NCBI GenBank assembly: GCA_964385635.1
Contig: CAYLPU010000097.1
Location: forward strand, 1 to 20,014
Direction: 5' to 3'
DNA from: CAYLPU01 sp964385635
GTDB taxonomy: Bacteria; Chloroflexota; Anaerolineae; B4-G1
Length of the DNA stretch: 20,014 nucleotides
Made by a program: the position numbers and the translations under genes. This document shows, piece after piece, positions 5,448-10,765 of this stretch. Within the stretch, counting starts at the first letter, position 1. Each line of letters opens with the position of its first letter. The notes under the pieces are model-generated. The model saw only the letters and a program-made list of their open reading frames with translations, made no database searches and was not told where the DNA came from.

Positions 5448-5521
5448 CGGGACGGGCGGATTTGAACCGCCGCTCTCGTGGTCCCAGGCCACGCGGGGAC
5501 TCCTGCCTCCCCTACGTCCCG
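5448..5521 (-). tRNA. tRNA-Pro (TGG)
   Basis: Acceptor CGGGACG/CGTCCCG, T arm GGCGG/CCGCC and anticodon stem CGTGG/CCACG are perfect. Codon CCA, anticodon TGG. Confidence 0.93.
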
Positions 5522-5537
5522 ATACCTGGAGGACTTA

Positions 5538-5557
5538 CCCTGAGCGAAGCCGAAGGG
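5538..5557 (-). repeat. Dispersed 20-bp repeat, copy at tRNA-His
   Basis: It has the same 20 bp as in tRNA-Leu, in the same orientation, overlapping the last three acceptor bases of tRNA-His. Confidence 0.9.
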
Positions 5558-5625
5558 AGGCGCCGGACTCGAACCGGCCTTGCGCGGGTCACAACCGCGT
5601 GTTTTACCGCTAAACTAGCCCCCCC
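5555..5625 (-). tRNA. tRNA-His (GTG)
   Basis: Acceptor GGGAGGC/GCCCCCC has one wobble. Anticodon stem CGCGG/CCGCG, codon CAC, anticodon GTG. An extra G-1 is encoded (5625), the histidine identity element, but position 73 is T instead of C. The dispersed 20-bp repeat starts within the last bases of the acceptor and replaces the normal 3' flank. Confidence 0.9.
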
Positions 5626-5636
5626 CGAACTCAGGC

Positions 5637-5710
5637 GGTCCCGACGAGATTTGAACTCGCGATCTTCACCTCGACAGGGTGACGGGGACTCCGGGCTCCC
5701 CCACGGGACC
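5637..5710 (-). tRNA. tRNA-Asp (GTC)
   Basis: Acceptor GGTCCCG/CGGGACC and anticodon stem TCACC/GGTGA are perfect. Codon GAC, anticodon GTC. The 80 nt beyond it (5711-5792) hold no tRNA. Confidence 0.93.
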
Positions 5711-5792
5711 TCGCGATCTCGCTGGCATTCGACCTGCCCGGCCACCGAGATCTTCCTGGATATCCTGGGCTGCATCCCCAGGGGCAGACAGT

Positions 5793-5865
5793 AGCGGGGA
5801 CGGGATTTGAACCCGTACACTCCAGGTTATGGGCCTGGTGAGCTACCTGGTTGCTCTACCCCGCA
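5793..5865 (-). tRNA. Initiator tRNA-fMet (CAT)
   Basis: T arm ACGGG/CCCGT and anticodon stem CCAGG/CCTGG are perfect with anticodon CAT. The acceptor pairs at six positions but 1:72 is a T-T mismatch. An unpaired 1:72 is the hallmark of bacterial initiator tRNA. The D arm GAGCAACCAGGTAGCTC is also initiator-like. The usual three G-C pairs at the base of the anticodon loop are not all present. Confidence 0.82.
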
Positions 5866-5868
5866 GGT

Positions 5869-5944
5869 GGAGGCTCAGGGAATCGAACCCTGCTGCTTTC
5901 CTCGGTGCAAACGAGGCGACCACCCCTTTGCAGTCCCAGCCCCC
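5869..5944 (-). tRNA. tRNA-Ala (TGC)
   Basis: Acceptor GGGGGCT/AGCCTCC has the G3-U70 pair that marks alanine. Anticodon stem CCTCG/CGAGG, codon GCA, anticodon TGC. T arm is CAGGG/CCCTG. The variable region is slightly long. Confidence 0.9.
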
Positions 5945-5953
5945 AAGAATACA

Positions 5954-6101
5954 GGTGGAGGTGCGGGGAATCGAACCCCGGTCCCAGAAGTTGCAGCACC
6001 GGTCGTCGAGGGTTTTCGCCTGGGCTTTGTCCCTCTCGCGGCGCCCTTCGGCTTCGCTCAGGGCAGGCTCCTTCGGCTCCTGGTCGAAGCCGGTCACCCC
6101 C
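5954..6101 (-). ncRNA. ssrA: tmRNA-like tRNA domain, lacking the tag region
   Basis: The 5' end GGGGGTGACCGGCTTCGAC has the tmRNA signature and its acceptor pairs with CACCTCC, including the alanine G3-U70. CCAGGAG pairs with CTTCTGG as helix P2, and the T arm is CGGGG/CCCCG. After P2, CGCC/GGCG and GAGGG/CCCTC can form a PK1-like pseudoknot. Between PK1 and the second P2 strand there are under 20 nt, with no tag reading frame and no PK2-PK4. A normal tmRNA is about 350 nt and this one is about 148. It carries one copy of the dispersed 20-bp repeat. It could be a deleted pseudogene or a rearranged tmRNA. Confidence 0.55.
6044..6067 (+). repeat. Dispersed 20-bp repeat, copy in the tmRNA domain
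   Basis: It is identical over 24 bp to the tRNA-Leu copy, in the opposite orientation, placed between helix P2 and the PK1-like pseudoknot. Confidence 0.9.
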
Positions 6102-6385
6102 ACGCAGGCCGGTATGGTGCCTTCGGCCTGATCTTCCCACCGCGTCCCGACGACGGCCTCATTTGTAGGTATGCTCCGGCGCCCTGGATTTCTACGGGCG
6201 ACACCGGCTCCCTGTCCTCTTCGACGATAGTCCCTTGCGACTGCTCTAAGCGATGCTGACGAGCAATGCCGCAAAGGGGTTACGCCACATCGTTCGCAGC
6301 GACGTCCTTGCACCAGGGACGCCGCCGAGGAGCCTTGGCCCCGGGGTCCTGATCACCCCGGCCGGCGAGAAGCACAAAACGAGGT
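6102..6385 (-). other. 284-nt spacer between tRNA-Ala(GGC) and the tmRNA domain
   Basis: No tRNA or protein is found here. On the minus strand, 6280-6300 encodes AANDVA followed by TAA, faintly resembling a tmRNA tag (which often begins AND). Several hairpins follow, such as CGCCC/GGGCG around 6183-6203. A CCGGGGT/ACCCCGG hairpin lies near 6340-6360. This may be the mRNA-like part of a rearranged tmRNA or an unrelated spacer. Confidence 0.35.
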
Positions 6386-6557
6386 GGACCTGGCCGGGCT
6401 CGAACCGGCGACCTTCGCGCTAATAGAACACGGATTCTACGGATGGGACGGATACTGACGGATGTCTTCAGAGCAAGATCAGCGGTGATTCGTAGCATCC
6501 GCTCAATCTGTGTGTCGTCTGCCAGCGCGGTGCTCTCCCAGACTGAGCTACAGGCCC
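6386..6557 (-). tRNA. tRNA-Ala (GGC) interrupted by 99 nt after position 37
   Basis: Both halves are good: acceptor GGGCCTG/CAGGTCC with the alanine G3-U70 pair, D arm GCTCAGTCTGGGAGAGC, anticodon GGC (codon GCC at 6521-6523), and T arm GCCGG/CCGGC. Taking 6421-6519 out leaves a normal 7-nt anticodon loop and a 4-5 bp stem. The insertion therefore falls between positions 37 and 38, the canonical intron site of archaeal and eukaryotic tRNAs. It is the first tRNA of the array. Confidence 0.8.
6421..6519. mobile_element. 99-nt insert with terminal inverted repeats in tRNA-Ala
   Basis: Near its ends are ACACGGATTCTACGGAT and the complement of ACACAGATTGAGCGGAT, matching at 13 of 17 positions. 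The interior is rich in CGGAT/ATCCG repeats. The size and structure fit a small non-autonomous palindromic element (MITE/REP-like). It is far shorter than a group I intron and no group I core is visible. Confidence 0.55.
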
Positions 6558-6626
6558 ACATGCAAGTTGTTAAAGTGCGCTTCTATCTTATGAACGGAAA
6601 AGGGGCACTTCTTCGCCACTTTCCAA

Positions 6627-6664
6627 CAAAAAAAGCGCGGGGTCTTGGGTAAGACCCCGCGCTT
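6627..6664 (-). terminator. Rho-independent terminator of the RHH gene
   Basis: A perfect 14-bp stem (AAGCGCGGGGTCTT / AAGACCCCGCGCTT) with a 4-nt loop is followed on the minus strand by seven T's. It lies 18 bp past the stop of the ribbon-helix-helix gene and separates it from the tRNA array. Confidence 0.93.
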
Positions 6665-6681
6665 CTCGCCAACTGAGGAAG

Positions 6682-7047
6682 TCACACGCTCCCACGCACC
6701 TCCTCCCCTGGCGGGAACTCGGGCTCGTATCCCAAGACCGACCACAGCGCCGCCGAAAACTCGGCGGGGCTTGCGGTATGCTCTTGATAAAGTGCTGTGA
6801 GTTCTGAGGCTGCCTGATTTGCAACGTAGGCCCTGATGATTTCGGCCATCGCACATCCCCTCGCCTGGGCCTGCTGATGGAGCCATTCCATCGTCTCTCC
6901 TGGCAACCGCACCGACACCTTTTGCTCGGGCAGGTAGCAGGGTGGGGGACTACCGGCTTTCCGCGCATCGTCCAGAATAGAGCGGACGGTGGTGGAGGGC
7001 CTCGGCCCCGATATGCAGTTACCTAGATAATCCAAGTGTACGTTCAT
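6682..7047 (-). CDS. Ribbon-helix-helix (CopG/Arc-type) DNA-binding protein
   Basis: The 121 aa product has a typical RHH core: strand KVSVRLP (about residues 44-50), then helices ETMEWLHQQAQARG and AMAEIIRAYVAN. Such proteins bind operators as dimers and often act as transcriptional repressors or antitoxins. The C-terminal third (SELTALYQEHTASPAEFSAA) may be a partner-binding region; no toxin gene is adjacent. The ATG at 7047 lies only 10 nt past a consensus -10 box, so the mRNA is nearly leaderless. It has its own promoter and terminator, so it is a monocistronic unit upstream of the tRNA array. Confidence 0.8.
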   Translation of the reverse strand: MNVHLDYLGNCISGPRPSTTVRSILDDARKAGSPPPCYLPEQKVSVRLPGETMEWLHQQAQARGCAMAEIIRAYVANQAASELTALYQEHTASPAEFSAALWSVLGYEPEFPPGEEVRGSV

Positions 7048-7057
7048 CGTAGTTGGG

Positions 7058-7085
7058 ATTATACCACACTCCGTACCCGTGTCAA
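7058..7085 (-). promoter_or_regulatory. Consensus sigma-70 promoter of the RHH gene
   Basis: TTGACA (7080-7085) and TATAAT (7058-7063), read on the minus strand, are separated by 16 bp. Transcription should start a few bases before the ATG at 7047. Confidence 0.88.
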
Positions 7086-7281
7086 GGATACAAATAGTTG
7101 CTTTGCCACTGCTCTGGAACTCCTGGCGATGATAAGGGGTGGTTTCGACACCGGGCAATCAGTGAACGTGAGCGAATCTGGCTGGCGGGGAAGATGCCGG
7201 AGGTGAGGACCAATGAAGCCCAGGCCACAGGCTGTGGCTGCGTACAGGTCGCGACTGCGAACGAAACCGCAGTCAGGGTCT
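7086..7281. other. Intergenic region with two hairpins
   Basis: This holds no convincing gene. Two stem-loops lie just upstream of the plus-strand promoter: GCCACAG/CTGTGGC (7224-7238) and GACTGCG/CGCAGTC (7253-7274). Neither has a T-tract, so they may be operators or remnants of repeats. Confidence 0.5.
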
Positions 7282-7324
7282 GGCACTCTTCCAGGTCTGG
7301 CCGATGTGGGGTATAATCGTGGCC
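7282..7324 (+). promoter_or_regulatory. Promoter repeat, copy A (upstream of cysteine synthase)
   Basis: TATAAT sits at 7312-7317 in the context GATGTGGGGTATAATC; the -35 region is poor (CTTCCA/TTCCAG). The whole 43 bp recurs at 9734-9776 with five differences. It lies 105 bp upstream of the start at 7429. Confidence 0.65.
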
Positions 7325-7428
7325 GACCAGGCGGGGTTGGCCAGACGACACAGGGCACGACTGACTCATCGGACGCGCCGACTCACGCGAGACTGGGGCT
7401 TTGCAGAGCCTGGGGATGTGGAGGACTG

Positions 7429-8343
7429 ATGAAATTCTGTCGTAACATCGTAGAGATGATCGGCAAAACGCCGCTGCTGCGGCTGGAGCGACTGGCCAAA
7501 GACCAGCAAGTCTACGCCAAGTGCGAATGGATGAACCCCGTCAGCTTGAAGGACCGGCCGGTGCTTCAAATCATCGAGGACGCCGAACGAGAGGGCCTTC
7601 TCGAACCCGGCAGCACGCTGATCGAAGCCACCAGTGGTAACACTGGCATGGCGGTCGCCTTCATCGCTGCCGTCAAAGGCTACAAGACTATCCTGGTGAT
7701 GTCGGAAATTCAGAGCCTGGAGCGCAGGCAGATATTGAAGGCTTTTGGCGCGGAACTGATCCTGACGCCTGCCTCGCAGGGCACCAAAGGGGCGCGGCAG
7801 AAACTCAAAGAAATCCTGGCCGAACACCCTGACTACTTCTACGTCGGCCAACACGTCAACCCATCCAACCCCAAGGCTCACTATCGAAGCACCGGCCCGG
7901 AAATCTGGGAGGACACTGAGGGACAAGTAGACATCCTGGTGGCTGGGCTGGGGACCGGCGGCACGATTTGCGGCGCGGGGCGCTATTTGAAGGAGATGAA
8001 ACCAGGCGTGCAACTGGTCGCCGTAGAGCCGGAGGAAGCTCCCTACATCTCCCGGGGCGTCTTCCGTCCGCATCGCTTGATGGGCACTGCGCCGGGCTTC
8101 GTGCCCGAAACACTGGACCGTGAGGTCATCGACGAAATCTTCCTGGTGAGCGAGGCACAGGCCTTCGAGATGTGTCGCCGGATCGCACGACAGGAAGGAC
8201 TGCTGGTGGGCATCTCATCAGGGGCGGCGGCTCACGCAGCACTGGAGATCGCCAAGCGGCCCGAGAACGCTGGCAAGGTGATCGTGTGCATCTTTGCGGA
8301 CACCGGTCAGAGGTATCTGAGTGTGGAGGGGCTGTTCTCATGA
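7429..8343 (+). CDS. Cysteine synthase / CysK-CysM family PLP enzyme
   Basis: The 304 aa product is a fold type II pyridoxal-phosphate enzyme of the O-acetylserine sulfhydrylase family, which makes cysteine from an activated serine and sulfide in the cytosol. Visible motifs are NPVSLKDR with the PLP lysine K41, substrate loop TSGNTG (68-73), phosphate-binding GTGGT (175-179), GISSGAA, and ADTGQRYLS near the end. Length matches the family. GGAGG lies 4 nt before the ATG at 7429; the open frame extends further upstream but through the promoter. O-phosphoserine or cystathionine-type specificity cannot be told from sequence alone. No other sulfur genes are adjacent. Confidence 0.92.
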   Translation: MKFCRNIVEMIGKTPLLRLERLAKDQQVYAKCEWMNPVSLKDRPVLQIIEDAEREGLLEPGSTLIEATSGNTGMAVAFIAAVKGYKTILVMSEIQSLERRQILKAFGAELILTPASQGTKGARQKLKEILAEHPDYFYVGQHVNPSNPKAHYRSTGPEIWEDTEGQVDILVAGLGTGGTICGAGRYLKEMKPGVQLVAVEPEEAPYISRGVFRPHRLMGTAPGFVPETLDREVIDEIFLVSEAQAFEMCRRIARQEGLLVGISSGAAAHAALEIAKRPENAGKVIVCIFADTGQRYLSVEGLFS

Positions 8344-8379
8344 TTGAATGGTCCAAGATTCTCAGCACATCAGTACACA

Positions 8380-8553
8380 ATGAAGACTTTGAGTGCACTG
8401 GCGTACGTGCGGACTACGGGCACTCTGATGGACGTGCCACCCAGGCCTGGAGTTCTGCGTGTTCTTACGATACGGCGAGTCTCGTTTGCGGAGGGTGAAC
8501 TGGACGTCGGACGTTACTTCTGGCAGCAACTACGCTACTACTTACGCGATTGA
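8380..8553 (+). CDS. Possible small ORF, 57 aa
   Basis: An open frame runs from TTG 8344 (or ATG 8380) to a TGA ending 15 bp before the next gene's preferred start. The product would be MKTLSALAYVRTTG... ending RYFWQQLRYYLRD. There is no clear ribosome binding site and I do not recognise it. Tight spacing to the downstream gene is the only support. Confidence 0.3.
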   Translation: MKTLSALAYVRTTGTLMDVPPRPGVLRVLTIRRVSFAEGELDVGRYFWQQLRYYLRD

Positions 8554-8568
8554 GGGATGGGAGAGATT

Positions 8569-9339
8569 ATGGGATGGAAGAGACGATGGCCTGAAAGACG
8601 ACCACGACCAAAGGTTCGAGTCCTTTCCAGCGGGGAAAGAGAACAGATCCTGGATGTATTCAGAAAAGGGATCGAGTCATCTCCGATCTTGTCATCTCTG
8701 AACGTCCGTGGGCGGGCGCTGCGGGGTCGTTTCTACTTCGAGAAAGTATGGCAGTCTCCCGGGGAAGAATCTGAGGTGCAGGTGATAGGTAGAGCAACGC
8801 CTCTTGAGAACTCGGAAGAGGACTTGTTGCTTGAGGTGGAGAAGCGTAAGGGTAACTGGTACGAAGTTGTGCGGGGAACAGCGGAGGAGGTCATCAGCAA
8901 AATCGTAAGTGACACGAAAGGGACTTTTCACGGCCTGGGCACTTTGGGTGCCAGTCTACGTAAAGCGGGTGGGAGTCTAGACCGTCTCGAAGTAAAGATG
9001 TTGGAAAACTTTCGGTTTGTCTATGTGAGTACGGGCGAGGAATGCACATTCCACGAAGCCATGTTCCACTTCTTCGGTATTCCAATAGACATAATTGCCG
9101 AGCCACGTCAGTGGTACGTATATCACCGTAAGCCTCAAATCATCGAGGTGAGTGAAGATCGAACACGGGTACTCGCACAGTTCACTGCATACGGTATGTC
9201 TGGTCCAATTTCTGGAGTCTGCTTGTATGCGATAGCAGACGATAAATGGGGTGCGTTCACAATCAAACCTAACCAGAGTGGCGATATAGCGACCGCCATA
9301 GCATGGCTCAAGAAACGGAAATGGCAGGAGTGGCAATAG
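8569..9339 (+). CDS. Hypothetical protein, 256 aa
   Basis: I do not recognise a domain. The N-terminus is strongly basic (MGWKRRWPERRPRPKVR), followed by a mixed alpha/beta protein with no signal peptide or membrane span. The C-terminal part has GMSGPISGVCLYAIADDKWGAF and ends in a lysine- and tryptophan-rich helix. The ATG at 8569 is preferred over 8557 because GGGAGAG (8559-8565) is then placed as a ribosome binding site. Its GC content is lower than the cysteine synthase before it, suggesting separate acquisition. It is followed by a hairpin at 9363-9386. Confidence 0.7.
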   Translation: MGWKRRWPERRPRPKVRVLSSGEREQILDVFRKGIESSPILSSLNVRGRALRGRFYFEKVWQSPGEESEVQVIGRATPLENSEEDLLLEVEKRKGNWYEVVRGTAEEVISKIVSDTKGTFHGLGTLGASLRKAGGSLDRLEVKMLENFRFVYVSTGEECTFHEAMFHFFGIPIDIIAEPRQWYVYHRKPQIIEVSEDRTRVLAQFTAYGMSGPISGVCLYAIADDKWGAFTIKPNQSGDIATAIAWLKKRKWQEWQ

Positions 9340-9362
9340 CCGTGCTGGTACGAAAAGAAGTA

Positions 9363-9386
9363 AGAATGGTCAGCACATACCATTCT
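9363..9386 (+). terminator. Hairpin after the 256 aa gene
   Basis: AGAATGGT and ACCATTCT form a perfect 8-bp stem with an 8-nt loop 23 bp past the stop codon. It lacks a T-tract, so it is only a weak terminator candidate and may be an mRNA end-protecting hairpin. Confidence 0.35.
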
Positions 9387-9420
9387 CGCCACCCCACAGA
9401 TAGAAGCCCTCGTCTCTTCC

Positions 9421-9733
9421 TCATTCTGTCAACCGCACACCGGCCACCGTGACCGTGCGGCCGATCACCTCCGGCAACCGATCGGCTACCATCTTCATGG
9501 GCTCTTGCAGCGCGCTGATGGGATACCCAAGTATTCGTCTCTCCCAGGCAAGGCGTTGATCTAGTGACTCCGGCAGCACCTCTGGCTGGCCTCAAGGCCC
9601 CTCTCCAAACAGGGACATCTACAGCGTGCTCCCGACCCGGTTGATTTCCTCCGCTTCGGCCAGGAGCACCGCCCGACTCTCCCCTGGCTCATCCAACGCC
9701 CCGCACTGGATGAGATGCGTCGCTTCCCTGGAC
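9421..9733 (-). pseudogene. dnaE: Remnant of DNA polymerase III alpha subunit (dnaE), C-terminal part
   Basis: Read on the minus strand in one frame, this gives SREATHLIQCGALDEPG, then MSLFGEGP, then LAWERRILGYPISALQ and GRTVTVAGVRLTE before a TGA. These match the order of the DnaE region after the polymerase core: the helix-hairpin-helix 'LI..GALD' segment, the 'SLFG' linker, the 'LAWE..LLG.P.S' helix and the start of the OB-fold 'VTVAGV'. Two in-frame stops (after VGSTL and after SLFGEGP) and the loss of everything else show it is a decayed fragment. It ends exactly where the promoter repeat begins. Confidence 0.7.
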
Positions 9734-9776
9734 GGCACTCTTCCAAATCCGACCGATGTGGGGTATAATCATGGCC
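9734..9776 (+). promoter_or_regulatory. Promoter repeat, copy B (upstream of zinc-ribbon gene)
   Basis: TATAAT at 9764-9769. The sequence matches the copy at 7282-7324 at 38 of 43 positions, including both flanks (GGCACTCTTCCA and GATGTGGGGTATAATC). It lies 25 bp upstream of the ATG at 9801. Confidence 0.7.
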
Positions 9777-9800
9777 ACGCTTGACACGGGGGGCCAGTCT

Positions 9801-9989
9801 ATGCGAGAGGCGATGGTAAATGGGCGTTTGGTGCGGGCTGGGCCGGACTCACCAGAGAAGGCTACCTGTCCATCCTGCGGTGGAGTGGTGAAGAAGCGCA
9901 AGCGACGGAGGATGGATGGTCAGGTGACTTACTTCTACCGGCACAGGACAGGAGTTGGGGAGGAGTGCCCGCGACGATACCGCCCCTAG
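9801..9989 (+). CDS. Small zinc-ribbon protein, 62 aa
   Basis: The product contains CPSCGGVV (C-x2-C knuckle), a basic stretch KKRKRRR, then YFYRHRTGVGEECPRRYRP. The two cysteines of the knuckle with the later histidine and cysteine could hold one zinc ion. Function unknown; the basic patch suggests nucleic-acid binding. I chose ATG 9801, preceded by GGGGGG, over ATG 9771, which would lie before the likely transcription start. A terminator hairpin follows. Confidence 0.7.
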   Translation: MREAMVNGRLVRAGPDSPEKATCPSCGGVVKKRKRRRMDGQVTYFYRHRTGVGEECPRRYRP

Positions 9990-10020
9990 CAGAGAGCGAT
10001 CTAGAGGAGGCTCGGCACGG

Positions 10021-10040
10021 AAGGCCGGGCCTTTTGTTTT
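10021..10040 (+). terminator. Rho-independent terminator of the zinc-ribbon gene
   Basis: AAGGC-CGG-GCCTT is followed by TTGTTTT, 32 bp past the stop. The stem is short (5 bp) but GC-rich and the T-tract is good. Confidence 0.65.
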
Positions 10041-10112
10041 GAGCGGGGCGCGGGCGCGCGGGTCTATTCATTGCATCGGGCGTAAGCTCATGGTATACTA
10101 TGCAGAACAGAA

Positions 10113-10134
10113 ACCCCTCGATTGGACGAGGGGT
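10113..10134 (-). terminator. Hairpin, possible terminator for the minus-strand ORF
   Basis: ACCCCTCG and CGAGGGGT form a perfect 8-bp stem with a 6-nt loop. On the minus strand it is followed by TTTCTGTTCTG, a weak T-rich tail, so it could end a transcript coming from 10604. Nothing similar follows on the plus strand. Confidence 0.4.
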
Positions 10135-10271
10135 GTCTATGGATTGCCAGGACCAGGCAACGAAGCGTGATCTGGCGTTTTCGATTGTGCCGATATCTTA
10201 TCACAAATGCGCTGCCTGGTCAAGGGCAGCGTTTGTTGTGGGCATGTGGGCATGAAATCAGAACCCAAGTT

Positions 10272-10604
10272 CTATCCAAGTGTGTCGCACCATCTGAACA
10301 AGTTCCCCAACAGTATCATGATCACTGTCTGCCTGTCAGGTGGCAGGACACCTTTCGCCAAACCTCCGGGGAGAAAGTGTGCCCCTTTAGAATGCGTGGT
10401 GACTTGGAAGCCGCAACTCGGGCAATGCAAGGCCGTCCGCAAGATGCGATGAAGGTTTGTGGACGCGATGTTCTCGATCCGCTTCTCAATAGAGTTTACC
10501 AGGCTGAGGTCGGCGGACGCTGGGACGGTGACCAGTACGCAACCTGCAGATTGTTCGATGATCGGGCCGAGGCCGGAAGTTTTCCAAAGCACCTGGCGGC
10601 TCAT
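10272..10604 (-). CDS. Possible small protein with a C-x2-C motif, 110 aa
   Basis: A minus-strand frame starts at an ATG with GGATGGAG five bases upstream and encodes MSRQVLWKTSGLGPIIEQSA..., a plausible globular sequence with CPSCG near residue 65. I do not recognise it. The overlapping plus-strand frame (10122-10745) has poorer composition and no ribosome binding site. If real, this gene is divergent from the methyltransferase gene at 10766. Confidence 0.35.
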   Translation of the reverse strand: MSRQVLWKTSGLGPIIEQSAGCVLVTVPASADLSLVNSIEKRIENIASTNLHRILRTALHCPSCGFQVTTHSKGAHFLPGGLAKGVLPPDRQTVIMILLGNLFRWCDTLG

Positions 10605-10765
10605 TTTCACTCCATCCGTATCTATGGTAACCATGGTGGACACCCACACAGATATCTTGAGGCCTGTACACCCGCACGCGCGTTTTTGACTGCCCTGGAA
10701 ACCATCCATCTGGCAGAAGAAGTCGGGAAGCGGTACGGAACCTAGAACTGGAACGGATTGAAGCG

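Noticed and set aside
6386..6557. Group I intron in tRNA-Ala
   Set aside because: The 99-nt insert is too short and shows inverted repeats instead of a group I core.
10122..10745. 207 aa plus-strand frame upstream of the methyltransferase
   Set aside because: Unnatural composition and no ribosome binding site; the opposite-strand frame at 10272-10604 is better supported.
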